Shown one piece after another: positions 25,352-33,945 of a stretch of 64,000 nucleotides of DNA; the first letter of the stretch is position 1, and the number at the start of each line of letters is the position of its first letter. The position numbers and the translations under genes are program-made. Source of the DNA: Chelatococcus reniformis (GTDB lineage: Bacteria > Pseudomonadota > Alphaproteobacteria > Rhizobiales > Beijerinckiaceae); contig NZ_BMGG01000006.1 in assembly GCF_014640075.1 (NCBI RefSeq), positions 414,175-478,174 on the forward strand, given 5' to 3'. The notes below the pieces were generated by a model. That model saw only the letters and a list, made by a program, of their open reading frames with translations, was not told the DNA's origin and made no database searches.

Positions 25352-26419
25352 ATGGCTGCCAACACACCGTCTCAGCCGGTCAACGCCGCGCGCCGCCGCT
25401 TCTTCGGCGCGGCCATGGCGACGATCGCCGCCGCCCAGCTCGGCATGACCCGGATGGCGCACGCCCAATCGGCGGGCCCGGCGCCGGCCAAGCTGCCGCC
25501 CGTCAACCCGGGGAGCCATACCTCCTTCCGCCCGCTGAAGCAGATCGATGCGGGCACCCTGAACGTGGGCTACGCCGAGGACGGGCCGGCCGACGGCCCC
25601 CCGGTCCTGCTGCTGCACGGCTGGCCCTACGACATCTACGCCTATGTGGACGTTGCGCCGCTGCTGGCGTCAGCGGGATACCGGGTCATCGTACCCTATC
25701 TGCGCGGCTACGGTACGACGCGCTTCCTGTCCGACGCGACGCCCCGGAACGCCCAGCAGGCGGTGATCGCCGCCGACATCGTCGCGCTGATGGACGCGCT
25801 GAAGATCGACAAGGCGATCATCGGCGGCTTCGACTGGGGCGCACGCACGGCCAACATCGTCGCCGCGCTGTGGCCGGAGCGCTGCCGCGCCATGGTGTCC
25901 GTGAGCGGCTACCTGATCGGCAGCCAGGAAGCCGGCCGCAAGCCGCTACCGCCCGCGGCCGAATTGCAGTGGTGGTACCAATATTACTTCGCCACCGAGC
26001 GTGGCCGGGCCGGCTATGCGCAATATCGGGCCGATTTTTCCCGGCTCATCTGGCGGCTCGCATCGCCCCAATGGCACTTCGACGACGCCACCTTCGCCCG
26101 CACCGCGGCATCCTTCGACAATCCCGACCACGTCGCCATCGTGATCGACAACTACCGCTGGCGGCTCGGCCTTGCCGAAGGGGAGCGCAAGTTCGACGCG
26201 ATCGAGGCGCGGCTGGCCACATTCCCGGTCATCGGCGTGCCCACCATCACGATGGAAGGCGACGCCAACGGGGCGCCCCACCCGGACCCCAGCGCCTATG
26301 CCAAGAAGTTCTCGGGCAAATACGCCCACCGCCTCATCAAGGGCGGCATCGGCCACAACCTGCCCCAGGAAGCGCCGCACGCCTTCGCCGAGGCGATCGT
26401 CGAGGTCGCTGCGCTGTGA
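25352..26419 (+). CDS. Alpha/beta hydrolase of the epoxide hydrolase/dehalogenase type, Tat-exported
   Basis: A 355-residue hydrolase with a twin-arginine-like signal (NAARRRFFGAAMATIAAAQLG, within residues 11-31) ending near AHAQS. The core has oxyanion HGWP (89-92), nucleophile Asp161 in GGFDWGAR and a final His in GGIGHNLPQEAP. The Asp nucleophile points to epoxide hydrolase or haloalkane dehalogenase chemistry rather than an esterase. Without the second halide-binding Trp/Asn being clear, I do not choose between them. ATG at 25352 follows AAGGAG. The upstream 165 bases are A/T-rich and probably contain a promoter. The cytochrome P460 gene follows after 29 bases. Confidence 0.87.
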   Translation: MAANTPSQPVNAARRRFFGAAMATIAAAQLGMTRMAHAQSAGPAPAKLPPVNPGSHTSFRPLKQIDAGTLNVGYAEDGPADGPPVLLLHGWPYDIYAYVDVAPLLASAGYRVIVPYLRGYGTTRFLSDATPRNAQQAVIAADIVALMDALKIDKAIIGGFDWGARTANIVAALWPERCRAMVSVSGYLIGSQEAGRKPLPPAAELQWWYQYYFATERGRAGYAQYRADFSRLIWRLASPQWHFDDATFARTAASFDNPDHVAIVIDNYRWRLGLAEGERKFDAIEARLATFPVIGVPTITMEGDANGAPHPDPSAYAKKFSGKYAHRLIKGGIGHNLPQEAPHAFAEAIVEVAAL

Positions 26420-26448
26420 CCGCTCACGGGACCGGAAGGAATTTTCCG

Positions 26449-26958
26449 ATGCGATGGACTTATCCTGTTGTCGCCGCAAGCCTCCTGGCATCGTGCGGGC
26501 TGGCGGTGTCGCTGGCCGCGGCGCCGGCTCCCCAGCCCCAGGACGCCTCGCCGATCTACGGCGTCACCATTCCGGAGGGATACCGGCGATGGCAGCTGAT
26601 CGCGCCGGCCCAGGAGGCGGAGCCCCTAAACGAGCTGCGCGCCGTGCTCGGCAACGCGACCGCGATCGAGGCCTATCAGAAGGGCACCCTGCCCTTCCCC
26701 GACGGCACCGTGCTGGCCAAGCTGGCCTGGAAGCATGTGCAGTCGCCCGACTTCGCCTCCGCCTCCATCCCCGGCGCGGCCACGACGGTGCAGATCATGG
26801 TCAAGGACAGCAAGAAATACCCGGCCACCGGCGGCTGGGGGTTCGGCCGCTTCGTCGACGGCAAGCCGGTCGACGCTGCCCAGCATGAGACCTGTTTCGC
26901 TTGTCATGAGGCGCTTGTGAAGGATCGCGACTTCGTCTTCACGCGCTACGCGCCTTAG
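26449..26958 (+). CDS. Cytochrome P460-family periplasmic c-type cytochrome
   Basis: A 169-residue exported heme protein. A Sec signal (TYPVVAASLLASCGLAVSLAAA) precedes a P460 domain: GYRRWQLIAP, AWKHVQSPDFASA and VQIMVKDSKKYPATGGWGFGRFVDGK, followed by the single heme motif CFACH (149-153). In characterised P460 proteins a Lys cross-links to the heme and hydroxylamine or NO is oxidised. Many domain members in other bacteria have no assigned role, and this one lacks ammonia-oxidiser context. AGGA precedes ATG at 26449. It is probably co-transcribed with the exported hydrolase upstream. Confidence 0.88.
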   Translation: MRWTYPVVAASLLASCGLAVSLAAAPAPQPQDASPIYGVTIPEGYRRWQLIAPAQEAEPLNELRAVLGNATAIEAYQKGTLPFPDGTVLAKLAWKHVQSPDFASASIPGAATTVQIMVKDSKKYPATGGWGFGRFVDGKPVDAAQHETCFACHEALVKDRDFVFTRYAP

Positions 26959-27120
26959 TCGCAGAGCGCCGCCGTCTGCGTCCGCTTGCCAAGACGCGGC
27001 GTTGCGGAGACAGCTGAGGCGGACGGACACGGCGCGCGCCGTCGAGGCGCGTGGTGCAGGTCCGCCGAAGCGGCGCGTCGTCGCCGACCCCGCTGCCCGT
27101 CACCGCCCGGGAGGTGCCGC

Positions 27121-28824
27121 ATGAAGAAACTGATCAACGACCCTCGCCGCGTGGTCCGCGACATGCTGGAAGGGCTGGCGGATTTTTCGCCGCACCTCGG
27201 CCTGCTGGCGGACGAGAACGTTATCGTCCGCTCCGACCTGCCGCCTCCGGCCGCTCGCCCCGTGGCCGTGCTCTCGGGTGGCGGCAGCGGCCACGAGCCG
27301 GCCCACGCGGGCTATGTCGGGCCTGGCCTGCTCAGCGCGGCCGTAGCCGGCGACGTCTTCACCTCGCCCAGCGCCGACGCGGTGCTCGGGGCAATCCGTA
27401 TCGCGGCCGGCCCCGCCGGCGCCGTGCTCATCGTCAAGAACTACACCGGCGACCGGCTGAATTTCGGCCTCGCCGCCGAGATGGCGCGGGCCAAGGGCAT
27501 CCCCACCGAGATCGTCGTGGTCGCCGACGACGTCGCGTTGCGCCATAGCGTCGAGCCAGCGCGACGCCGCGGCATCGCCGGCACAGTGCTCGTCCACAAG
27601 GTCGCGGGGGCAGCTGCCGCCGCGGGGCTGACGTTGGCCGAGGTGGCGCAGCGCGCCCGCGCCGCGGCGGACGAGCTCGGCACCATGGGGGTGGCGCTCG
27701 GTGCCGCCACATTGCCGGGTGCCAGCCAGCCGGGCTTCGTCCTCGCCGAAGGGGAGATCGAGCTCGGCCTCGGCATTCACGGCGAGCCCGGCGTCGAGCG
27801 CGCCGCCATGCAGCCCGCCGACACCCTGGTGGCGGCGATCGTCGCGACGATCGCCGAGGACCGTGCCTTGGCGCCGGGTGAGCGCGTCGCCCTGCTCGTC
27901 AACGGGCTCGGCGCAACGACGCCGCTCGAGCTCGCCATCGTGGCCCGCGCGGCCCTCGCGGCCCTGCGCGGACGCGACCTCATGGTGGCGCGTGCCTGGT
28001 GCGGCAACTTCCTCACCGCGCTCGACATGCCGGGCTGCTCGCTCTCCGTGATGCGGGTCGACGATGCGCGTCTGGAGGCGCTCGATGCCCCGGCGGAGGC
28101 CCTCGCCTGGCGGCCAGGCGAACGGCCTGGGCCGGCGCGGAGCATGATCGCAGCCACGACCGACATGGCGCCGGCCACCTCCGCCGCCATCCAAGGGACC
28201 GGCCTGCCGCCCGCTTGGCAGACGGCGCTGGCAGCGGTCTCGAGGGCGCTGCGCGAAGCGGAGCCGGAACTCGCGGCGCTCGACGGCAAGGCCGGCGACG
28301 GCGATCTCGGCGCCAGCATGGTGCGCGGCGCCGACGCCATCGATGCGCTACCCGCCTCCGCCTGGGCAAACCCCAGCACGCTGCTGGCCGCGCTCGGCCA
28401 TGCGCTGCGGCGCGCCATCGCCGGCAGCAGCGGCCCCTTCTACGCCACCGCCGTGCTGCGCGGCGCGCGCCAGCTTGCGGGCATCGACGCGCCGACGGCA
28501 GCCGAGCTGGCGCAGGCTTTCGACGCGGGCGTGGCCAGCATCGCGGAGCTGGGCGGCGCCGTGGTCGGCGACCGCACCATGCTGGATGCGCTGCGCCCGG
28601 CCGCCGATGCCTTCGGCGCAGCTGCCGCGGCTGGCCAGCCGTTGGCCCAGGCCTGGCAACAGGCGCTCGACGCCGCCGAGGCGGGTGCCGCCGCCACCGC
28701 ATCCATGCGTCCCCGCCTCGGCCGCGCCGCCTATCTCGGCGAACGGGCCATGGGCGCGCCGGACGGCGGTGCCGTCGCAGTCACCCGCTGGATGGCGGCC
28801 TTGGCGACGGAGGCCGGATCATGA
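27121..28824 (+). CDS. Dihydroxyacetone kinase, fused DhaK-DhaL (ATP-dependent type)
   Basis: A 567-residue cytosolic kinase that phosphorylates dihydroxyacetone or a related short ketose. DhaK (1-335) has SGGGSGHEPAHAGYVG (52-67), KNYTGDRLNFG and His220 in GLGIHGEPG, the residue that binds substrate covalently. DhaL (about 365-567) has the ADP/Mg site DGKAGDGDLGASM (D388, D393, D395) and AGSSGPFYATA. The fusion is the ATP-using form found in many alphaproteobacteria rather than the PTS form (no DhaM). GGGAGGTG precedes ATG at 27121. It ends overlapping the convergent SDR by six bases. An imperfect hairpin lies in the leader (26965-27010). Confidence 0.94.
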   Translation: MKKLINDPRRVVRDMLEGLADFSPHLGLLADENVIVRSDLPPPAARPVAVLSGGGSGHEPAHAGYVGPGLLSAAVAGDVFTSPSADAVLGAIRIAAGPAGAVLIVKNYTGDRLNFGLAAEMARAKGIPTEIVVVADDVALRHSVEPARRRGIAGTVLVHKVAGAAAAAGLTLAEVAQRARAAADELGTMGVALGAATLPGASQPGFVLAEGEIELGLGIHGEPGVERAAMQPADTLVAAIVATIAEDRALAPGERVALLVNGLGATTPLELAIVARAALAALRGRDLMVARAWCGNFLTALDMPGCSLSVMRVDDARLEALDAPAEALAWRPGERPGPARSMIAATTDMAPATSAAIQGTGLPPAWQTALAAVSRALREAEPELAALDGKAGDGDLGASMVRGADAIDALPASAWANPSTLLAALGHALRRAIAGSSGPFYATAVLRGARQLAGIDAPTAAELAQAFDAGVASIAELGGAVVGDRTMLDALRPAADAFGAAAAAGQPLAQAWQQALDAAEAGAAATASMRPRLGRAAYLGERAMGAPDGGAVAVTRWMAALATEAGS

Positions 28825-29664
28825 GGGGAAACTCGTCGAGCGGGACAGGGTCTCCCAGGCAGTCATCTCGGCCTTCATCTGCTCCAGCTTTTGGGAGACG
28901 AGGCCAAGCGCATCATCGCCAAGAAACAGCCGAACCGGGGGAGCATCCGCCTCCACCAGCTTGAGCAGCACCTGGGCGGCTCGCACCGGATCGCCGGATT
29001 GACGACCGCTCTTGGCCTGCCGCGCGGCCCGTATCGGGTCCATCACCGCGTCGTAATCGGCGACGCTGCGCGGCGTGCGATCCATCGACCGCCCCGCCCA
29101 ATCGGTGCGGAACTGGCCGGGGGCAAGGGCAGTCACGCGGATGCCGAGACCGGCGACCTCCTTGCCGAGCGCTTCCGAGATCCCCTCGAGCGCGAATTTG
29201 CTGCCACAGTAGAACGTGATGCCCGGCATGGTGATGAAGCCGCCCATCGAGGTCACGTTGACGATGTGGCCTCGACGGCGCTCGCGCATCCCTGGCAGCA
29301 CGGCCTTGATCATCGCGACTGGGCCGAAAACGTTGGCGGCAAACTGGCGTTGAAGGTCGGCCATCGCGGATTCCTCCAGCACGCCTTCATGGCCGTAGCC
29401 GGCATTGTTGACCAGCACGTCGATCGGTCCCGCCGCAGCCTCTGCCCGAGCGATGGCTTCCGGGATGGCATCATAGTCCGTGACATCGAGGACGAGCGGA
29501 TAGGCGCGCCCGGATGCGTGAGCCGAAAAGGCTTCCGCATCCTCCAAGCGGCGGACGGTGCCAATGACAACGTGCCCGGCTTCCAAGGCGCCTGCGGCGA
29601 AGGCGTTGCCGAGACCCGAGCTGACGCCCGTGATGAGGAAGGTCTTGGTGACGGATGCATTCAT
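28819..29664 (-). CDS. Classical SDR oxidoreductase
   Basis: A 281-residue SDR with the cofactor motif TGVSSGLGNAFA, NNAGYG and the catalytic triad Ser in VNVTSMGG and YCGSK. The C-terminal extension (PPVRLFLGDDALGLVSQKLEQMKAEM) is typical of a large family annotated as oxidoreductase/SDR of unknown substrate in proteobacteria. I start at 29664 because GGAGG lies five bases before it; ATG at 29676 would add four residues. It is divergent from a TetR gene with an 18-base perfect palindrome in the gap, so it is the likely target of that regulator. Its stop overlaps the DhaKL stop region. Confidence 0.93.
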   Translation of the reverse strand: MNASVTKTFLITGVSSGLGNAFAAGALEAGHVVIGTVRRLEDAEAFSAHASGRAYPLVLDVTDYDAIPEAIARAEAAAGPIDVLVNNAGYGHEGVLEESAMADLQRQFAANVFGPVAMIKAVLPGMRERRRGHIVNVTSMGGFITMPGITFYCGSKFALEGISEALGKEVAGLGIRVTALAPGQFRTDWAGRSMDRTPRSVADYDAVMDPIRAARQAKSGRQSGDPVRAAQVLLKLVEADAPPVRLFLGDDALGLVSQKLEQMKAEMTAWETLSRSTSFPS

Positions 29665-29688
29665 AGGAGCCTCCATGAATCCTTGAGG

Positions 29689-29706
29689 ATTATATCATGA
29701 TATAAT
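29689..29706. promoter_or_regulatory. Perfect 18-nt palindrome with TATAAT on both strands: operator/promoter between SDR and TetR genes
   Basis: ATTATATCATGATATAAT is an exact dyad in the 52-base gap between divergent SDR and TetR genes. Each arm contains TATAAT read outward (29701-29706 on plus, 29694-29689 on minus), so a bound repressor would cover both -10 boxes. It is the most A/T-rich site in its neighbourhood. Confidence 0.75.
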
Positions 29707-29716
29707 AAGGTCGCGC

Positions 29717-30370
29717 ATGCCCACTCGCAAGACCGGTTCATCGATGCCATCGTCCACGACGCGAGAACGCGTGCTCGCAGCAGCCGAAAAGCTGCTTGGC
29801 CAAGGTGCGGCGGAATTCTCGATGCGCGATCTGGCAACGGCGGCTGGTGTCAGCTTCGCCACGCCGTTCAACCAATTCGGCAGCAAGCTGGCGATCATGC
29901 GGACGCTGTCGGCGCAGCGAATAGCGACGATGCATGAGCGGCTGGCTGTCGCTGATCTGCCGGACACGAGCCCGGATCGGGTGCTGGAGGCCGTGCGAAT
30001 CGCGGCTGAGGTCATGGTGGAGGCGCCCGCCGTGAACCGAACGATCATGGGGGTGATCGGCGCGCCGGGTTCCGAGCCGGGAGAGACGCGGGGGCGATCG
30101 CAGAGATTCTGGACAGAGGCGCTCGGTGACGGAACAGGCCTGTCGCCGGCTGCCAGAGAGCTTGGGCTGTTGCTCTTGCCCGATCATCTGGCGATCGCAT
30201 TCAGGGGGGTGCTGTCATTCTGGACCGCCGGCGAGATCCGGGACGATGACCTCGTCGCAAATGCCCAGGCCGTGGCAGCGGCGATGCTGCTCGGGTTTGT
30301 CGAAGGCGACGAGCGCGAGTTGCTGACCGGGTTGCTGGGCCGGGTCGCCCGTCGCCCCCTGGCCCCCTGA
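29717..30370 (+). CDS. TetR-family regulator (likely local repressor)
   Basis: A 217-residue TetR protein. HTH: TRERVLAAAEKLLGQGAAEFSMRDLATAAGVSFATPFNQFGSKLAIM (quoted in segments, residues about 15-60), with a Phe/Asn recognition helix (SFATPFNQFG) typical of the subgroup. The ligand domain is helical. It is divergent from the SDR across a palindromic operator, the classic arrangement for autoregulation plus control of the neighbour. If the plus-strand TATAAT is used, the transcript would start only a few bases before ATG at 29717, giving a leaderless or nearly leaderless mRNA; ATG at 29744 is the alternative start. Confidence 0.9.
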   Translation: MPTRKTGSSMPSSTTRERVLAAAEKLLGQGAAEFSMRDLATAAGVSFATPFNQFGSKLAIMRTLSAQRIATMHERLAVADLPDTSPDRVLEAVRIAAEVMVEAPAVNRTIMGVIGAPGSEPGETRGRSQRFWTEALGDGTGLSPAARELGLLLLPDHLAIAFRGVLSFWTAGEIRDDDLVANAQAVAAAMLLGFVEGDERELLTGLLGRVARRPLAP

Positions 30371-30410
30371 CTTCGCACAACCATCGAGCTCGATCGCTGC
30401 ATCGAGGAAT

Positions 30411-30434
30411 GCCGATCGTGCCGCAGCGATCGGC
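30411..30434. terminator. Hairpin between convergent TetR and oxidase genes
   Basis: GCCGATCG (30411-30418) pairs perfectly with CGATCGGC (30427-30434), loop of eight bases, between the TetR stop at 30370 and the oxidase stop at 30470. It is usable in both directions, with no T-run. Confidence 0.45.
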
Positions 30435-30469
30435 TCGGTGACGCCCGCAGGCGTGCGATCAGCCGCGGG

Positions 30470-32203
30470 TCAGCCCGGCTCGACGCAATAGTGGCCGCGG
30501 AAGATATTGTCGGGATCATAACGGCGCTTGGCCGCCGCGAGCCGCCGGTAGTGACTGCCCCAATAGGCGCGCTGCCAGTCCGGCTGGAAGAAGTCGCTCT
30601 CCGACACGTAGGTGCCCGCTTGCGGCGTCAGCTGGCGCAGCGGTGCCATCGCCCGGGCGACGGCACCGGCATTTCGCCGTGCGGCGGTCGGGTCGGGCTC
30701 GTGGCCGGGAATGCCGGGCCACGCGGGCGGCGCGACAGCGGCGACGATGGCGAGCGCGAAGGCCTCGTTGACCTGCGGATTGGTCGCAGTCTCGCGTGTG
30801 GCAGCCAGCGCCTCGGCGGCGCCGCCGGCGAGCCCCTTGTTGGTGTGCAGGGTAACCTTCCAGTGGCCGGAGGCGGCGACGAGTGCATCGGCCAGCCCGC
30901 TGCGGCTCTCCTGCGCCAGCAGGCGCGCCGGCAGCCAGGCCGACTGGTAGGCCTGCAGCACCTGCCCCGCCTCGCCCAGGTTGGACGCCCAGAAGATGTT
31001 GTCCGCCGCCGCGGCCGGCCGGTTGTCGGCGAGCACCACGCCGGGAACCGACCTGAGCAGCGCCGGATCCCAGAAGCGATGGGCGGGGATCGCCACGATG
31101 AACGGATCGCCCACGATCTCGTAGTCGGGATGGGCGGCGAGGGAGGCGAGAAACGGCTGCCACAGTGCCCGGGCCGCGCCTTCGTCGAGCCCCCGGAACA
31201 CCATCGCCACCGTGAGCCGCCGGCCCGGACCGAAGCTGATCTGCTCGCCCCAGTCCGGGTTGAACAACGCCGCCGCGTAGAACTCGACGATGCGCGCCAC
31301 CAGAGCCGCCCAGGCGGTATCGCTGCGGGCCGCGATGACCACCTGCACGGCACCGATGGTGGCGGGGAGCGGATGGGTGGCCAACGTCAGCCGGGTGGCG
31401 ATGCCGAACGTGCCGCCACCGCCGCCCCGCAGCGCGAAGAACAGCTCCGGCTCGCGCCACGGGTTGACGATGCGGGCCTGGCCGTCGGCGGTGACCACCT
31501 CGGCCTCCAGCAGGCTGGCCGCGCCGGTGCCGTAGCCCTTGGACAGGCTGCCGAAGCCACCGCCGAGGACGAAGCCGGCGACGCCGACGGTGAGGCAGCC
31601 GCCGCCCTGGACGTAGCGCCCACCCTCCACCGATACGGCGCGGTAGGTCTCGCCCCACAGGGCGCCGGCGCCGACCGAGACCGCGGGCCGCGCCGTGGCG
31701 GGCGGCGCGCCCTCGGCCACGAAGGCCTCATGAGGCTCGATGGCGTTCATCGCCCGCGTCCACACCAGCAGCGCCCCTTCGGCATTGGAGTTGCCGAAAT
31801 AGCTGTGGCCGCCACCCTTCACCACCAGGCGCACCCCGGCCCTCCGGGCGAAGAGGACGGCCGCGGCGACATCGGCCGTCGAACGCGCCGCGACGGCGTA
31901 GGGGCTCGCCCGCGAGGTCCAGGCGCCGGTCCACCCCAGCGTCTGGGTGAGCGCCGGCTCGTCACCCAGGTAGAACGGGTTCTTCAGCCGCGCAAACAGG
32001 GCGTCCGCCCCGGCCCCACCGGCGGCGGCGCAGCGTGCCAGGGGCGAGTCGACCCGGATCAGCCGCTCGCCCACCGCCGCCCGCAGCAGCTCCCAGTCCG
32101 GCTCGCCCGCGGGCGCCGCGCCGGCCACCGCCAACGGCGCAGCCGCCGCGAACGCCGCGCCGGTTGCCGAGTGAAGGAAGCCGCGCCGGTCGACCTCGGT
32201 CAT
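30470..32203 (-). CDS. Berberine-bridge-enzyme-type FAD-linked oxidase, Tat-exported
   Basis: A 577-residue VAO-fold flavin oxidase. A twin-arginine signal (DRRGFLHSATGAAFAAAAPL) is followed by the FAD_binding_4 domain with both covalent flavin ligands: His133 in KGGGHSYFG and Cys203 in GGGCLTVGVAG, so FAD is probably bicovalently held. The C-terminal BBE motif YDPDNIFRGHYCVEP closes the protein. Relatives oxidise sugars, alkaloids or other alcohols and produce H2O2; the substrate here is unknown. ATG at 32203 follows GGGAGG. It is a single-gene unit with a 392-base upstream region and a convergent TetR gene. Confidence 0.92.
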   Translation of the reverse strand: MTEVDRRGFLHSATGAAFAAAAPLAVAGAAPAGEPDWELLRAAVGERLIRVDSPLARCAAAGGAGADALFARLKNPFYLGDEPALTQTLGWTGAWTSRASPYAVAARSTADVAAAVLFARRAGVRLVVKGGGHSYFGNSNAEGALLVWTRAMNAIEPHEAFVAEGAPPATARPAVSVGAGALWGETYRAVSVEGGRYVQGGGCLTVGVAGFVLGGGFGSLSKGYGTGAASLLEAEVVTADGQARIVNPWREPELFFALRGGGGGTFGIATRLTLATHPLPATIGAVQVVIAARSDTAWAALVARIVEFYAAALFNPDWGEQISFGPGRRLTVAMVFRGLDEGAARALWQPFLASLAAHPDYEIVGDPFIVAIPAHRFWDPALLRSVPGVVLADNRPAAAADNIFWASNLGEAGQVLQAYQSAWLPARLLAQESRSGLADALVAASGHWKVTLHTNKGLAGGAAEALAATRETATNPQVNEAFALAIVAAVAPPAWPGIPGHEPDPTAARRNAGAVARAMAPLRQLTPQAGTYVSESDFFQPDWQRAYWGSHYRRLAAAKRRYDPDNIFRGHYCVEPG

Positions 32204-32595
32204 GTCGCCTCCCTCGGGCTCACGTCGTCGTGGCCGTTGCGCAATCATCGCCGGAGTGGATGGCGCCGACAACCGCGCCAGGAGGGGTTGTCACCTCGGA
32301 TCGGCGCGAGCGGTCCTGAGCGGGAGGCGCGCGCGGCAACCTCACCTTGCTGCTCCGCGTGGCTACCCCGGTGCGCACCGTGTCATTCTCGCGTCGGCAC
32401 GGTGCGGTAGAGCCGGCGCGCGGCGGCGGCCGGCAGCACGAGGACGATGGAAAGGAGACTGCACCCCGTGAGGATCCGAGCACTCTCCTTCGTCGACGAT
32501 GTCTGACGCCGTGGACCTGGATCGGCCGCTCATCGCGAGATGCCGTGCGCCCCGTGAGCCAAACCCGCTCGCCACCGAGCCAGGATCGGCCCGTC
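32204..32595. other. Intergenic region between oxidase gene and selD
   Basis: 392 bases with no supported gene. On the minus strand a short hydrophobic frame (RILTGCSLLSIVLVLPAAAA, about 32395-32475) appears after AAGGAG, but it lacks a start codon in phase and I do not call it. The region must contain the promoter of the exported oxidase and the 3' end of selD. Confidence 0.4.
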
Positions 32596-33672
32596 TCAGC
32601 TTTCGATGCGGACCCGGGCGGCTCCGGCCTCGACGACACCGACGCGGCGGGCAGCCGGGTAGCCGGCGGCGACGATGCGGGCGAGCAGCGCGTCGCCCTC
32701 TGCGGCGGCGCAGGCGATGAGCAGGCCCCCCGAGGTCTGCGGATCGGTCAGGACGTGACGGCGCCACACCGGCAACTCGGGCGGCAGAACGACGTCCGCG
32801 CCGTAGCTGTCCCAGTTGCGATGGGACGCACCGGTCACGAAGCCTTCCCGCGCCAGCCGCTCCGCCTCGGCGAAGAGGGCCGGCGCCCCGTCGCGAATGA
32901 CGAGCGTGACGCCCGAGCCCCGCGCCATCTCGAGCGCATGGCCGAGCAGGCCGAAGCCGGTCACATCGGTGACCGCATGCACCGCCTCCTCCCGGCCGAG
33001 CTCGGCGCCGATGCGATTGAGCAAGGTGGTGCTGGCGATCAGCTCGGCGTAGGCCGCGGGCGCGAGCTCCTCCTTCTTGAAGGCGGCGGAATAGATGCCG
33101 ACACCGAGCGCCTTGGTCAGGATCAGAGCATCGCCGGACTGCGCGCCGGCGTTGCGACGCACCTCGCCGGGCCGACAGGTACCGATGACGGCGAGGCCGT
33201 AGATCGGCTCGGGCGCATCGATCGAGTGGCCGCCGGCCACCGGGATGCCCGCCTCGGCGCAGGCGGCCGCGCCGCCGGCGAGGATGTCGCGGACCGCGTC
33301 CGTCGACAATCGGCCTAGCGGCATGCCGAGAATGGCCAGCGCGAAGATCGGGCGCCCGCCCATGGCGTAGACGTCCGAAATCGCGTTGGTGGCGGCGATG
33401 CGCCCGAAGTCACGCGCGTCGTCGACCACCGGCATGAAGAAATCCGTGGTCGCGATAACGCAATGCTCGTCGTCGAGCTGCCAGACGGCCGCATCGTCGC
33501 CCGTCTCGGTGCCGACCAGCAACTGGCGGAACGGCGCCGCCGCAGGCTGCCCGGCAAGCAGCTGCTGCAGCACGGCGGGCGCCAGCTTGCAGCCGCAGCC
33601 GCCCCCGTGGGCAAGGCTCGTCAGGCGGATTGCAGGTGTGTCGACGTCGCCCGTGGGGGATGACTGAGCCAT
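32596..33672 (-). CDS. selD: Selenide, water dikinase SelD (selenophosphate synthetase)
   Basis: Makes monoselenophosphate, the Se donor for selenocysteine, from selenide and ATP. It is 358 residues. The active site is Cys-type: GGGCGCK, with Cys26 and Lys29 matching Cys17 and Lys20 of the E. coli enzyme. The metal and ATP motifs follow: [49 protein letters not shown] and [19 protein letters not shown] at 33672 has AGGAG ten bases upstream; ATG at 33690 is possible. It is divergent from the Sec-containing formate dehydrogenase, whose TGA it serves, across 273 bases. The position upstream of the fdn-sel operon completes the Sec toolkit. Confidence 0.97.
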   Translation of the reverse strand: MAQSSPTGDVDTPAIRLTSLAHGGGCGCKLAPAVLQQLLAGQPAAAPFRQLLVGTETGDDAAVWQLDDEHCVIATTDFFMPVVDDARDFGRIAATNAISDVYAMGGRPIFALAILGMPLGRLSTDAVRDILAGGAAACAEAGIPVAGGHSIDAPEPIYGLAVIGTCRPGEVRRNAGAQSGDALILTKALGVGIYSAAFKKEELAPAAYAELIASTTLLNRIGAELGREEAVHAVTDVTGFGLLGHALEMARGSGVTLVIRDGAPALFAEAERLAREGFVTGASHRNWDSYGADVVLPPELPVWRRHVLTDPQTSGGLLIACAAAEGDALLARIVAAGYPAARRVGVVEAGAARVRIES

Positions 33673-33851
33673 GGCGCAGAATCTCCTCATGCGGCGATCG
33701 CGCAGTCGTGCGCCCAGGATCACGCGCGCTCCCAATGTGAAGTCCACGACGGCCGGCGACAAGGGCGCCGGGAGCCCCCCGCGGCGGCGTCGACTTTCGG
33801 GTAAGTCATTTTTAAAACACACGTATTTGCAGTTTGCGCGACGCTTTCAGT

Positions 33852-33880
33852 TTGACATTAGAGGATTTCCAAAATAGCAT
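33852..33880 (+). promoter_or_regulatory. Candidate sigma-70 promoter of the formate dehydrogenase-sel operon
   Basis: TTGACA (33852-33857), exact spacer of 17 bases, then TAGCAT (33875-33880), about 65 bases before the fdnG start, in the AT-rich part of the selD-fdnG gap. CAGTTTG occurs twice just upstream (near 33832 and 33849). A GCTGC/GCAGC hairpin (33894-33908) lies in the leader. Confidence 0.55.
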
Positions 33881-33945
33881 ATCGGTTGTTATAGCTGCGC
33901 TTTGCAGCGCTGCGTTGCGGAGTATGGATTTCTGGGAGACGCCAG

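Noticed and set aside
25352-26419. Specific call as haloalkane dehalogenase
   Set aside because: Asp nucleophile fits, but the second halide-binding residue cannot be confirmed; epoxide hydrolase is equally likely.
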